Made by a program: the position numbers and the translations under genes. A stretch of DNA of 64,000 bases from Sphingobacteriaceae bacterium. Lineage in GTDB: Bacteria > Bacteroidota > Bacteroidia > Sphingobacteriales > Sphingobacteriaceae. The stretch lies in NCBI GenBank assembly GCA_017745075.1, contig JAGIAD010000007.1, forward strand, positions 126,841 through 190,840, written 5' to 3'. Under the pieces are notes generated by a model that searched no databases, was not told the DNA's origin, and saw only the letters and a program-made list of their open reading frames with translations. Below, one piece after another: positions 48,572 through 58,508 of this stretch (the first letter of the stretch is position 1; each line of letters opens with the position of its first letter).

Positions 48572-50254
48572 ATGAGCGAATTAAACAAGTACAGTAAAAC
48601 ATTTACACAAGATCCAACACAACCAGCTGCACAGGCAATGCTTTATGGAATCGGTTTAACCGATGCTGATATGAACAAAGCACAGGTCGGTATTGCAAGT
48701 ATGGGTTACGATGGCAACACCTGTAACATGCACTTAAACGACCTTGCAAAAGACGTCAAAGCTGGGGTCTGGAAAAATGATTTAGTGGGCTTGGTTTTTA
48801 ATACCATTGGCGTGAGTGATGGAATGAGTAACGGTACCGATGGGATGCGTTATTCTCTTGTAAGCCGCGATGTAATTGCAGATAGTATCGAAACCATTTG
48901 TGGTGGTCAATATTACGATGGTGTAATTGCTATCCCGGGATGCGATAAAAATATGCCAGGTGCCATTATGGCGATGGCCCGTTTAAACCGTCCTTCGATT
49001 ATGGTTTATGGAGGCACCATTGCCCCAGGCCATTACAAAGGCGAAGAATTGAACATTGTTTCGGCTTTTGAGGCCTTAGGAAAAAAAATTTGTGGCAACC
49101 TTTCAGAAGAAGATTATCAGGGCATTATCAAACACACTTGTCCCGGGGCCGGTGCCTGTGGCGGTATGTATACAGCAAACACCATGGCCTCGGCTATTGA
49201 GGCTTTAGGAATGAGTTTGCCTTATTCTTCTTCAAATCCGGCCATAAGCCCTGAGAAAAAACAGGAATGTTTAGATGCCGGTAAATACATTAAGGTTTTA
49301 CTGGAAAAAGATATTAAACCATCAGATATCATGACACGGAAAGCATTCGAAAATGCAATCCGTTCGATCATCGTATTAGGTGGCAGTACCAATGCTGTCT
49401 TACACTTTATCGCCATGGGTAAAGCCATCGGGGTAGAAATTACACAGGATGATTTCCAGAAAATGAGTGATGTAACACCGGTGCTTGCAGATTTTAAACC
49501 TAGCGGAAAATATTTAATGCAGGATTTACACCAATATGGAGGTATCCCTGCTGTATTAAAATATTTGTTAAATGAAGGTTTATTGCACGGCGACTGTCTT
49601 ACCGTAACCGGAAAAACCGTGGCAGAAAACCTAGCTGATGTAAAATCCATTATGGATTACGATCAGAAAATTGTTCAAAAATTAAGTGAACCTATCAAAG
49701 CAACCGGTCATTTACAGATTCTTTATGGAAACCTTGCTGAAAAAGGTTCTGTAGCAAAGATCAGCGGCAAGGAAGGCGAAAAATTCGAAGGTCCGGCACG
49801 CGTATTTGACGGCGAACACGATTTAATTGCAGGTATTTCAAGCGGCCGTGTTCAACCCGGCGATGTAATTGTAATTAAAAACTCAGGCCCGGTTGGTGCC
49901 CCTGGTATGCCAGAAATGTTGAAACCAACTTCGGCCATTATAGGCGCGGGTTTAGGTAAATCTGTTGCTTTAATAACTGATGGACGTTTCTCTGGCGGCA
50001 CACACGGTTTCGTGGTTGGTCACATCACTCCTGAATCATATAAGGGAGGTTTAATTGGCCTGGTAGAAGATGAAGACAGGATTTTGATCGATGCCGTAAA
50101 CAATATCATCAGCCTGAAAGTCAGTGAAGAAGTAATTGCCGAACGGAGAAAAAATTACGTTCAACCAGCATTAAAGGTATCAAAAGGTGTTTTATATAAA
50201 TATGCTAAAACAGTGTCAGATGCAGCCAGTGGTTGTGTAACTGACGAATACTAA
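48572..50254 (+). CDS. ilvD: Dihydroxy-acid dehydratase
   Basis: A 560-residue IlvD/Edd enzyme with the iron-sulfur ligand cysteines in [18 protein letters not shown] and [17 protein letters not shown]. It dehydrates 2,3-dihydroxy acids to 2-oxo acids in Val and Ile (and Leu precursor) synthesis. ATG 48572 gives the normal length. Confidence 0.97.
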   Translation: MSELNKYSKTFTQDPTQPAAQAMLYGIGLTDADMNKAQVGIASMGYDGNTCNMHLNDLAKDVKAGVWKNDLVGLVFNTIGVSDGMSNGTDGMRYSLVSRDVIADSIETICGGQYYDGVIAIPGCDKNMPGAIMAMARLNRPSIMVYGGTIAPGHYKGEELNIVSAFEALGKKICGNLSEEDYQGIIKHTCPGAGACGGMYTANTMASAIEALGMSLPYSSSNPAISPEKKQECLDAGKYIKVLLEKDIKPSDIMTRKAFENAIRSIIVLGGSTNAVLHFIAMGKAIGVEITQDDFQKMSDVTPVLADFKPSGKYLMQDLHQYGGIPAVLKYLLNEGLLHGDCLTVTGKTVAENLADVKSIMDYDQKIVQKLSEPIKATGHLQILYGNLAEKGSVAKISGKEGEKFEGPARVFDGEHDLIAGISSGRVQPGDVIVIKNSGPVGAPGMPEMLKPTSAIIGAGLGKSVALITDGRFSGGTHGFVVGHITPESYKGGLIGLVEDEDRILIDAVNNIISLKVSEEVIAERRKNYVQPALKVSKGVLYKYAKTVSDAASGCVTDEY

Positions 50255-50301
50255 AATCAAAAAATCATCCCCAGGTTAATTTGATTACTAAAAAATAGAT
50301 T

Positions 50302-50892
50302 ATGCAGATAATTAAAAGTATTCAGAACAGGATTTATGAGATCCGGGGAGAAAGAGTAATGCTAGATTTCGATTTGGCTTTGCTTTATGAAGTTGAAACA
50401 AGAATATTAAATCAGGCAGTGAAACGAAATTTAAAGCGTTTTCCAGATGATTTTATGTTTCAACTCACAAAATATGAGTTTGAAAACCTAAGAGCTCAAA
50501 TTGAAAACTTAAATCAAGGTATGTCATCACAATTTGTGATGACAAATACCCCTAACTTGAAATCACAATCTGTGACTTCAAGTTGGGGAGGCACCCGAAA
50601 AATGCCCTATGCATTTACAGAGCAAGGCGTGGCCATGCTAAGTGGTATTTTAAAGAGCGACAAGGCGATAAACATGAACATTGCCATCATGAGAGCCTTT
50701 GTTGATGTTCGGAAAATTTTGCTGAAACAAAGCAACATACACGAACAGTTAACTGAAATTAAAGAACGGATTGGCGAACATGACGTTCAACTGAACGAGC
50801 TTTATGATGCCATGGAAAATTTAATAGAGGAGAAAATTGCTCAATTAAAATGGAACGACAGACAAAGAATTGGGTTTAAAATTAAAGAATAG
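50302..50892 (+). CDS. ORF6N-domain DNA-binding protein
   Basis: A 196-residue protein with an ORF6N domain at about 5-90 (GERVMLDFDLALLYEVETRI, NLKRFPDDFMFQLT), then a region with short near-repeats (SSQFVMTNTPNLKSQSVTSS), the conserved KMPYAFTEQGVAMLSGILKS segment and a helical C-terminus. ORF6N domains are usually found in phage and plasmid proteins that bind DNA. It sits between ilvD and ilvB with 47 and 21 bp gaps, all in one direction, so it is carried in the operon; it may be a local regulator or an intruder. Confidence 0.85.
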   Translation: MQIIKSIQNRIYEIRGERVMLDFDLALLYEVETRILNQAVKRNLKRFPDDFMFQLTKYEFENLRAQIENLNQGMSSQFVMTNTPNLKSQSVTSSWGGTRKMPYAFTEQGVAMLSGILKSDKAINMNIAIMRAFVDVRKILLKQSNIHEQLTEIKERIGEHDVQLNELYDAMENLIEEKIAQLKWNDRQRIGFKIKE

Positions 50893-50913
50893 TAGAACCG
50901 CAAAAACATAACT

Positions 50914-52662
50914 ATGGAAACTGCACAAGAAACAATACAACAAACCGGGGCGAAAGCAGAAACCTCAAAAACCTTTAAAGGAACAGGCTCTCAGGTTTTG
51001 TTGAATGGATTAATTGAAGAAGGTGTTACCACAATTTTTGGTTACCCGGGAGGCGCAATCATGCCAATTTATGATGCCCTTTACGATTATGCCGATAAAT
51101 TAGAACATATATTGGTCCGCCACGAACAAGGCGGAATCCACGCAGCTCAAGGCTTTGCAAGAGCAAGTGGCGAAGTAGGGGTTGTATTTGCAACCAGCGG
51201 GCCAGGCGCTACCAACCTCGTTACCGGTTTGGCGGATGCTCAGATAGACAGTACACCATTGGTTTGTATCACCGGACAAGTTTTCGCCCATTTATTAGGA
51301 ACGGATGCTTTTCAGGAAACAGATGTAATTAATATCACCACCCCGGTTACCAAATGGAATTATCAGGTTACTGATGCTAAAGAAATCCAGGAAGTATTGG
51401 CCAAAGCTTTTTACATTGCTAAGAGTGGCAGACCAGGCCCGGTTTTAATTGATATTACCAAAAATGCACAAATCCAGGTAGAAGAATTCCCTGAATATAT
51501 AAAATGTAACCATATCCGCAGTTATCTTCCAAAACCAAAAGTAAGGATCGAATATATTGAGCAAGCAGCTGAGTTGATCAATTCGGCAAAGAAGCCATTT
51601 ATTTTATTCGGACAGGGCGTAATATTGGGTAAGGCAGAACAAGAATTCAAGGCCTTTGTGGAAAAAACTGGAATTCCGGCTGCCTGGACAATCATGGGTG
51701 AAGGTGCTATTCCAACTTCACATCCATTAAATGTGGGTATGTTGGGCATGCATGGCAATTATGGCCCGAATGTGTTAACTAACGAATGTGATGTGCTGAT
51801 TGCCATCGGTATGCGTTTTGATGACCGCGTGACCGGCCGTTTAGATAAATATGCCAAGCAGGCTAAAGTGGTTCACCTGGATATTGATCCTGCTGAAATT
51901 GATAAAAATGTTAAAGCTGATGTTGGCGTTTGGGGCGATTGTAAAGAAACATTACCGCTGTTAACCAATTTAGTTAACGAAAATAAACATGAAGATTGGT
52001 TGGCAAAGTTCAAAGAATATAACCAACAAGAAATAGATCAGGTCATTACTCCGGAGCTGTATCCAACAGGCGACGAAATGACCATGGGCGAAGTATTGCG
52101 CAACATCAACGAAATCTGTGGTGGAGATGCCGTAATTGTTACCGATGTTGGTCAGCACCAGATGGTAGCCTGCCGCTATGCTAAGTTTAACAATACCCGT
52201 AGTAACATCACCTCTGGTGGTTTAGGCACCATGGGCTTTGGTTTACCGGCCGCAATTGGCGCTAAATATGGTGCACCAGATAAAACCGTGATCGCCATTA
52301 TCGGTGATGGAGGTTTTCAGATGACGCCTCAGGAACTCGGCACCATTATGCAGTTTGGTGCAGCTGTAAAAATCCTGATCCTGAACAACCGTTTCTTGGG
52401 TATGGTTCGTCAATGGCAGCAGCTATTCCACGATAAGCGTTATTCTTTTGTAAACATTACCAGTCCTGATTTTGTAGCACTTGCTAAATCTTACTATATC
52501 GAAGCCGCTAAAGTTGATGAACGTGCCAACCTTAAAGCAGCATTGGAAACCATGATTAACCACGAAGGTTCTTACCTGCTTGAAGTTATGGTTGGCAGAG
52601 AAAATAATGTTTTCCCGATGGTGCCGCAAGGAATGGGTGTAAGCGAAATCAGGTTAAAATAA
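50914..52662 (+). CDS. ilvB: Acetolactate synthase large subunit
   Basis: A 582-residue ThDP enzyme with the catalytic-Glu segment RHEQGGIHAAQGFAR at about 69-83 and the ThDP motif GDGGFQMTPQELGTIMQFGA through NN. It makes acetolactate or acetohydroxybutyrate, the first shared step to Val, Leu and Ile. The normal length and the ilvN gene beside it leave no doubt. Confidence 0.97.
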   Translation: METAQETIQQTGAKAETSKTFKGTGSQVLLNGLIEEGVTTIFGYPGGAIMPIYDALYDYADKLEHILVRHEQGGIHAAQGFARASGEVGVVFATSGPGATNLVTGLADAQIDSTPLVCITGQVFAHLLGTDAFQETDVINITTPVTKWNYQVTDAKEIQEVLAKAFYIAKSGRPGPVLIDITKNAQIQVEEFPEYIKCNHIRSYLPKPKVRIEYIEQAAELINSAKKPFILFGQGVILGKAEQEFKAFVEKTGIPAAWTIMGEGAIPTSHPLNVGMLGMHGNYGPNVLTNECDVLIAIGMRFDDRVTGRLDKYAKQAKVVHLDIDPAEIDKNVKADVGVWGDCKETLPLLTNLVNENKHEDWLAKFKEYNQQEIDQVITPELYPTGDEMTMGEVLRNINEICGGDAVIVTDVGQHQMVACRYAKFNNTRSNITSGGLGTMGFGLPAAIGAKYGAPDKTVIAIIGDGGFQMTPQELGTIMQFGAAVKILILNNRFLGMVRQWQQLFHDKRYSFVNITSPDFVALAKSYYIEAAKVDERANLKAALETMINHEGSYLLEVMVGRENNVFPMVPQGMGVSEIRLK

Positions 52663-52740
52663 GATATAGAAACTAAAGTAAAATAGCATCAATAACAAAC
52701 CTTTGTGGCCTTGTGCCTTAGTGGTTAAAAAGTTTTGAAA

Positions 52741-53379
52741 ATGAGTACTGAAAATACATTAGAATATAAAACAACAAAAGCCGATTTTGAAGGAAAGCAG
52801 GAATATACCATCACGGTTTATGCCGAAAACCGCATCGGTTTATTAAACAGGATTGCGATTATTTTCTCGAAAAGGAAAATTAATATCGAAAGCCTGAACA
52901 CCTCTCCTTCTGAAATTGACGGTATCCACCGTTTCAATATCGTGATCCAGGAAAGCTACGAAGTAGTACGCAAACTGGCCCGTCAGATCGAGAAGCAGAT
53001 CGAAGTATTAAAAGTTTATTTTAACACCAACGACGAGATTATATGGCAGGAACTGGCACTTTACAAGGTTTCTACTGATGAAATTGCCGAAAGGGTAACC
53101 GTTGAGCGTTTATTAAGGCAATATGGTGCCAGCGCAGTAGTAATCCGTAAAGATTATACTGTTTTTGCAGTTACCGGTCACCGCGAAGAAACTGATGCAT
53201 TGGTAAAAGCCTTAGAACCCTACGAATTAATAGAGTTTGTTCGCTCGGCAAGAGTTGCCATTATCAAAGATAGCGCTGGTTTCCACGAAAAACTGAAAGA
53301 ATTTGAGGCCGTAGAACCGGGAGAAGAACTGGTAGAAAACGAGTTTTTAGACAAAGGGCAGAAGATTTTTACCATGTAG
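52741..53379 (+). CDS. ilvN: Acetolactate synthase regulatory (small) subunit
   Basis: A 212-residue subunit from ATG 52741 (TTG 52735 in the same frame is unlikely). The N-terminal ACT domain (YTITVYAENRIGLLNRIAII) carries valine-feedback residues; the C-terminal ALS_ss_C domain (VTVERLLRQYGASAVVIRKD) follows. It gives the large subunit its activity and feedback control. Confidence 0.94.
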   Translation: MSTENTLEYKTTKADFEGKQEYTITVYAENRIGLLNRIAIIFSKRKINIESLNTSPSEIDGIHRFNIVIQESYEVVRKLARQIEKQIEVLKVYFNTNDEIIWQELALYKVSTDEIAERVTVERLLRQYGASAVVIRKDYTVFAVTGHREETDALVKALEPYELIEFVRSARVAIIKDSAGFHEKLKEFEAVEPGEELVENEFLDKGQKIFTM

Positions 53380-53453
53380 TATAAAGGTAGAGGGCAGAAA
53401 GACAGAAGGTAAAAAAATGATGCTTAGCGCCCTTTGCGGTCAAACTAAAAAAT

Positions 53454-53819
53454 ATGAAATGCAACAAAGTCATACCGATTTTAAGAATATTCGATTACAA
53501 TAAAGCTGTTGAGTTTTATGTAAACTGGTTAGGTTTTAAAATAGACTGGGAGCACACTTTTGAAGAAAATACGCCGGTTTATATGCAGATTTCGTTAAAT
53601 GGTATCGAACTGCATTTAAGCGAACACCACGGAGACAGTTCGCCGGGTGCACATATTCATATCGATTGTACAGGTTTAAAGGCATTTCATAAAGAAATAA
53701 CTGATAAAAAATACAAATACAACAGACCAGGATTGGAGAAAACTTTTTACGGAACCTGGGCGGTAACTGTAAACGATCCGTTCTTTAACAAGATTACATT
53801 TAACGAAGAGCAAAGCTGA
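53454..53819 (+). CDS. Glyoxalase/bleomycin-resistance superfamily protein
   Basis: A 121-residue VOC-fold protein (PILRIFDYNKAVEFYVNWLG, ELHLSEHHGDSSPGAHIHID, WAVTVNDPFFNKITF). It could be a glyoxalase-like, dioxygenase or binding protein. It lies in the ilv cluster with no clear link to amino acid synthesis. Confidence 0.85.
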   Translation: MKCNKVIPILRIFDYNKAVEFYVNWLGFKIDWEHTFEENTPVYMQISLNGIELHLSEHHGDSSPGAHIHIDCTGLKAFHKEITDKKYKYNRPGLEKTFYGTWAVTVNDPFFNKITFNEEQS

Positions 53820-53828
53820 AGGCAGGAG

Positions 53829-54308
53829 ATGACCAAAGACAAAATAATGAACGACGTATTTGATTTTATAATAAACACGCGCAAGGCTTTTATCCGGTTA
53901 ATAGATGGCTTAACTATCGAACAGTTGAATAAAATCCCTGATGGTTATAACAACAACATCATCTGGAACTTTGGCCACATTGTAGTGAGTACACAAACGC
54001 TCTGTTATTTTCGTACTGGTATCTGGCCCGATGCAAGTGCTGTAAAGTTTAACGAGTTCTACAAAAAAGATACGAAACCAACTTATACCGTTACCAAGGC
54101 AGAAGTTGCAGAACTGAAAGCTATAGCTTTAAAGAGTATTGAAACCATCGAAGCTGATTATATAAAAGGAATATTTATGAACATTACGCCTTTTTTAACA
54201 GCAACTTATGGTGTACAGTTAAATAGTATTGAAGAGGTACTGATCACAACCGTTGGGCATGATAACGTACATTACGGTTATGCAAATGCGATGAAAAAAT
54301 ACGTGTAA
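53829..54308 (+). CDS. DinB-like four-helix protein
   Basis: A 159-residue protein with the DinB/YfiT pattern: a metal-ligand His in WNFGHIVVS and the late HDNVHYGYANAMKK pair. DinB-like proteins are metal-dependent thiol-transfer or stress enzymes. It starts 10 bp after the glyoxalase-like gene, so the two are coupled. Confidence 0.8.
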   Translation: MTKDKIMNDVFDFIINTRKAFIRLIDGLTIEQLNKIPDGYNNNIIWNFGHIVVSTQTLCYFRTGIWPDASAVKFNEFYKKDTKPTYTVTKAEVAELKAIALKSIETIEADYIKGIFMNITPFLTATYGVQLNSIEEVLITTVGHDNVHYGYANAMKKYV

Positions 54309-54418
54309 GATAAAAGAAAATAAAATCGGTGCAATCACTAAAGCAGTGTAATCAAACCGAAGGAAATGAATAATAATATATAAACGATAATTAAATAGAA
54401 ATTAACCAATAAAAAACA

Positions 54419-55900
54419 ATGGCAAATTATTTTAACACATTACCTCTTAGAGAAAAATTAAACCAATTAGGTGTTTGCGACTTCATGGACAGTGCTGAAT
54501 TTTTAGATGGCGTTAATGCATTAAAAGGCAAAAAACTGGTAATTGTAGGTTGTGGTGCTCAAGGCTTAAACCAAGGTTTAAATTTAAGAGATAGTGGTTT
54601 AGATGTAAGCTACACTTTACGTAAGGAAGCAATTGAAGGTAAACGCGATTCATGGAAAAATGCAACTGAAAACAATTTCACCGTTGGCACCTACGAAGAA
54701 CTGATCCCAAATGCCGATGTGGTAATTAACCTTACCCCTGATAAGCAACATACCGCTGTTGTAAATGCCATTATGCCTTTAATGAAAGAAGGTGCTACCC
54801 TATTATATTCTCATGGTTTTAATATCGTAGAAGAAGGTATGCAGATCCGTAAAGACTTAACTGTTATCATGGTTGCGCCTAAATGTCCGGGCAGTGAAGT
54901 AAGGGCAGAATATGTGCGTGGTTTTGGTGTACCTACCCTGATTGCTGTACACCCTGAAAACGATCCTCAAGGTAAAGGTTTGGCACAGGCTAAAGCCTAT
55001 TGCGTAGGTACCGGTGGACACAGAGCAGGTGTATTAAAATCATCTTTCGTAGCAGAAGTAAAATCTGATTTGATGGGTGAGCAAACCATCCTTTGTGGTT
55101 TACTGCAAACAGGTTCTATCCTATCTTTCGATAAAATGGTAGAAAAGGGAATCGATGCAGGTTATGCCTCTAAATTGGTTCAATATGGTGTTGAAGTAAT
55201 TACCGAAGCCTTAAAACAAGGTGGTATTACAGCCATGATGGACAGATTAAGCAATGTAGCTAAAATCAAAGCTTTCGAAATTTCGGAAGAACTAAAAGAT
55301 ATTATGCGTCCGTTGTTTCAAAAACACCAGGACGATATCATGAGTGGCGAATTTAGCCGTATTATGATGGAAGACTGGGCAAATGGAGATAAAAACCTGT
55401 TAAAGTGGAGAGCCGAAACCGGTGAAACTGCTTTCGAAAAAACACCTGCAGGCGATGTTAAAATCGGCGAGCAGGAATATTTCGACAACTATACTTTAAT
55501 GGTTGCTTTTGTGCGTGCCGGCGTTGAACTGGCTTTCGAAACCATGGTACAGGCTGGTATCAAACCAGAATCTGCTTACTACGAATCGCTACACGAAACA
55601 CCACTTATTGCCAATACCATTGCACGTAAAAAATTGTTCGAAATGAACCGTGTAATTTCTGATACGGCAGAATATGGTTGTTACTTATTCGATCAGGCCT
55701 GCAAGCCACTTTTGAGTGATTTCATGAAAAAAGTAGACACCGATTTAGTTGGTAAAAACTTTAATGAAGGTAAAGACGGCGCGGTAGATAACAGAAAATT
55801 AATTGAAGTTAACGAAGCTATCCGTTCGCACCAGGTTGAGCAAATCGGGGCAACATTGCGTAAGGCAATGACCGCAATGAAAGCGATTAAAACTGCATAG
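54419..55900 (+). CDS. ilvC: Ketol-acid reductoisomerase, class II
   Basis: A 493-residue enzyme with NADPH-binding motif VIVGCGAQG at 41-49 and [12 protein letters not shown] after it, and two copies of the C-terminal knotted domain (class II, longer than the 330-residue class I). It converts acetolactate to dihydroxyisovalerate. Confidence 0.97.
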   Translation: MANYFNTLPLREKLNQLGVCDFMDSAEFLDGVNALKGKKLVIVGCGAQGLNQGLNLRDSGLDVSYTLRKEAIEGKRDSWKNATENNFTVGTYEELIPNADVVINLTPDKQHTAVVNAIMPLMKEGATLLYSHGFNIVEEGMQIRKDLTVIMVAPKCPGSEVRAEYVRGFGVPTLIAVHPENDPQGKGLAQAKAYCVGTGGHRAGVLKSSFVAEVKSDLMGEQTILCGLLQTGSILSFDKMVEKGIDAGYASKLVQYGVEVITEALKQGGITAMMDRLSNVAKIKAFEISEELKDIMRPLFQKHQDDIMSGEFSRIMMEDWANGDKNLLKWRAETGETAFEKTPAGDVKIGEQEYFDNYTLMVAFVRAGVELAFETMVQAGIKPESAYYESLHETPLIANTIARKKLFEMNRVISDTAEYGCYLFDQACKPLLSDFMKKVDTDLVGKNFNEGKDGAVDNRKLIEVNEAIRSHQVEQIGATLRKAMTAMKAIKTA

Positions 55901-55913
55901 AAACAAAAAGAAT

Positions 55914-55987
55914 GTCGTCCTGAGCCTGTCGAAGGAATTCTTTTTATTTCTATATTATAAAGAAGTCTTCGACAAGCTCAGACTGAC
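55914..55987. repeat. Dispersed inverted repeat (REP-like) between ilvC and leuC
   Basis: GTCGTCCTGAGCCTGTCGAA at 55914 and its near reverse complement TCTTCGACAAGCTCAGACTG at 55966 form a long stem. The same pair occurs at 63886-63942. It is a short interspersed element typical of this group of bacteria. Confidence 0.75.
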
Positions 55988-56011
55988 AAACATTAAATAA
56001 TAATAGCAAAG

Positions 56012-57424
56012 ATGTCAAAAACATTAGTAGAAAAAATTTGGGATGCGCACGTTGTAAAAAGTGAGGAAGGGTTTCCTGATATTTTATACATTGATACACA
56101 CTTAATACACGAGGTAACCTCTCCGCAGGCCTTTGATGGTTTGCGCAAAAGAGGCTTACCTGTTTTCCGCCCAAAACAAACTGTAGCCACTGCCGATCAC
56201 AATGTGCCTACCTTAAATCAGTTATTGCCGATTAAAGAAGAGCTTTCGCGCTACCAGGTAGATATGCTCACCAAAAACTGTGCTGAATTTGGTATCGAAT
56301 TGTATGGTTTAGGCCATCCTTTCCAGGGCATTGTACATGTTATCGGTCCTGAGCTGGGTATTACATTACCTGGTAAAACAATGGTTTGTGGCGATAGTCA
56401 CACCTCCACTCATGGTGCTTTTGGTGCCATCGCATTTGGTATTGGTACCTCACAGGTTGAGCAGGTTTTTGCAACACAATGTTTATTGCAATCGAAACCT
56501 AAAACCATGAAAATTGAGGTAAATGGCGAACTTGGTCCGGGTGTTGGTGCAAAAGATATTATCTTATACATCATTGCACAGATCTCTGCCGCTGGCGGAA
56601 CCGGCTATTTCATCGAATATGCAGGTTCGGCAATCGAATCGTTAAGCATGGAAGCCCGAATGACTATCTGTAACATGAGCATCGAAATGGGTGCACGTGG
56701 TGGCTTAATTGCACCAGATCAAACTACATTCGATTACATCAAAGGAAGAGAATTTGCTCCGGCTGGCGAAGAATGGGATAAAGCCCTGGCCTACTGGAAG
56801 ACTTTGTATAGCGATGCCGATGCCAGGTTTGACAGCGTATTAACTTTCGATGCGGCAGATATTGCACCAATGATTACCTACGGTACCAATCCTGGTATGG
56901 GTATGGGCATTCAGGAGCATATCCCGGCAACGGCAGCACAGCCCGAAACCGAAAAAGTATCGTACAAAAAAGCTTTGGATTATATGGGCTTTGATGATAA
57001 CGCATCGCTGATCGGAAAACCGATTGATTATGTTTTCATCGGAAGCTGTACCAACTCCCGTATCGAAGATTTACGCGAAGTTGCCGACTTTGTTAAAGGT
57101 AAACACAAAGCAGATAACGTTACCGTTTGGATTGTTCCGGGATCGAAACAAGTAGAACAGCAGGCTAAAAACGAAGGTCTGGATAAGATTTTCGAAGCTG
57201 CTGGTTTCCAGTTACGCGAACCTGGTTGCAGTGCCTGTTTAGGAATGAATGAAGATAAGATCCCTGCAGGTAAATACTGTGTATCTACATCGAACAGAAA
57301 TTTCGAAGGTAGACAAGGACAAAATGCACGTACTTTATTAGCCAGCCCACTTACTGCCGCAGCAGCAGCGGTAACCGGAAAAATTACCGATGTAAGAGAA
57401 ATGCTTGAAAAGGTAGAGGGCTAA
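56012..57424 (+). CDS. leuC: 3-isopropylmalate dehydratase large subunit
   Basis: A 470-residue aconitase-family subunit with 4Fe-4S ligands in IGSCTNSR and [12 protein letters not shown] and active-site motifs [19 protein letters not shown]. With LeuD it isomerises 2- to 3-isopropylmalate. Confidence 0.97.
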   Translation: MSKTLVEKIWDAHVVKSEEGFPDILYIDTHLIHEVTSPQAFDGLRKRGLPVFRPKQTVATADHNVPTLNQLLPIKEELSRYQVDMLTKNCAEFGIELYGLGHPFQGIVHVIGPELGITLPGKTMVCGDSHTSTHGAFGAIAFGIGTSQVEQVFATQCLLQSKPKTMKIEVNGELGPGVGAKDIILYIIAQISAAGGTGYFIEYAGSAIESLSMEARMTICNMSIEMGARGGLIAPDQTTFDYIKGREFAPAGEEWDKALAYWKTLYSDADARFDSVLTFDAADIAPMITYGTNPGMGMGIQEHIPATAAQPETEKVSYKKALDYMGFDDNASLIGKPIDYVFIGSCTNSRIEDLREVADFVKGKHKADNVTVWIVPGSKQVEQQAKNEGLDKIFEAAGFQLREPGCSACLGMNEDKIPAGKYCVSTSNRNFEGRQGQNARTLLASPLTAAAAAVTGKITDVREMLEKVEG

Positions 57425-57509
57425 AAGGTAGAAGATTATAAGGCATAGGCAAAATGTCTGGCCTAATCGTCATTGTGAGGCACGAAGCAATGACGAAAAA
57501 GATTAATAT

Positions 57510-57812
57510 ATGATTTTAGAAGTTGCGATGTTAAATGTAAAAGCCGGTTTATCGGCTGATTTTGAAAAGGCGTTTATCGAAGCGCAAAAAATCATCTCTT
57601 CTATGGAAGGGTACATTTCGCATCAGCTTCAAAAATGTATAGAAGAAAAGAACAAATATATTTTGTTGGTAAACTGGGAAACACTCGAGGCACATACCGA
57701 TGGGTTCAGGCAATCGGCAGAATATCAAGATTGGAAAAGGTTATTGCACCATTTTTATGATCCTTTCCCAACAGTTGAACACTTTTCTCAGGTAGAAGAT
57801 TGGAAGGCTTAA
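57510..57812 (+). CDS. Antibiotic biosynthesis monooxygenase (ABM) domain protein
   Basis: A 100-residue ferredoxin-like alpha/beta protein with the ABM pattern (EVAMLNVKAGLSADFEKAFI, YILLVNWETLEAHTDGFRQS, FYDPFPTVEHFS). It is a small quinol-type or heme-like monooxygenase or a stress protein; the substrate is unknown. It lies between leuC and leuD. Confidence 0.85.
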   Translation: MILEVAMLNVKAGLSADFEKAFIEAQKIISSMEGYISHQLQKCIEEKNKYILLVNWETLEAHTDGFRQSAEYQDWKRLLHHFYDPFPTVEHFSQVEDWKA

Positions 57813-57923
57813 GGTGGAAGGTAAAACGTGAAGTTAAATTACCAGCATTAAGCAAAAGGCTTAAAAATAAAAAGTGGAATACAAGTCTCGCTACTTAGTA
57901 TTCCTTACTTGATACTAATTAAC

Positions 57924-58508
57924 ATGAAAAAATTCACAAAGTTAACATCGGCAGTAGTGCCTTTAAACATAGAAAATATTGATACCGACCAGATTATCCC
58001 TGCGAGGTTTTTAAAAGCGACTACCCGTGAAGGTTTTGGCGAGAATCTATTCCGCGATTGGCGTTATAATGGCGATAATACTCCAAAACCAGAATTTGTA
58101 ATGAATAATCCGACCTATAGTGGGCAGGTTTTAGTTGCAGGAAAAAACTTTGGCTGTGGAAGCAGTCGCGAACATGCCGCTTGGGCCATTCAGGATGCTG
58201 GCTTTGATGCTGTAATAAGCAGTTTTTTTGCCGATATTTTTAAAGGCAATGCATTGAACAATGGTTTATTACCGATCCAGGTAAGCGACGATTTCCTGGC
58301 GCAGATTTTCAAAGCAGTTGAAAGCAATCCAAAATCGGCCCTGGAAGTTGATTTAGAAAATCAAACCGTTACCATTGTAGAAACTGGCGCTCATGAATCG
58401 TTTGAGATCAATCCTTACAAAAAATCATGCCTGATAAATGGTTATGATGATATTGATTTCATCCTGGCACAAACCAAATTAATTGAAGAATTCGAACAGG
58501 CAAAGTAA
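57924..58508 (+). CDS. leuD: 3-isopropylmalate dehydratase small subunit
   Basis: A 194-residue subunit starting at ATG 57924 (an in-frame TTG at 57909 is not used). It carries the swivel-domain motifs [14 protein letters not shown] and [14 protein letters not shown]. Its TAA overlaps the next gene's ATG (TAATG), giving translational coupling. Confidence 0.96.
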   Translation: MKKFTKLTSAVVPLNIENIDTDQIIPARFLKATTREGFGENLFRDWRYNGDNTPKPEFVMNNPTYSGQVLVAGKNFGCGSSREHAAWAIQDAGFDAVISSFFADIFKGNALNNGLLPIQVSDDFLAQIFKAVESNPKSALEVDLENQTVTIVETGAHESFEINPYKKSCLINGYDDIDFILAQTKLIEEFEQAK

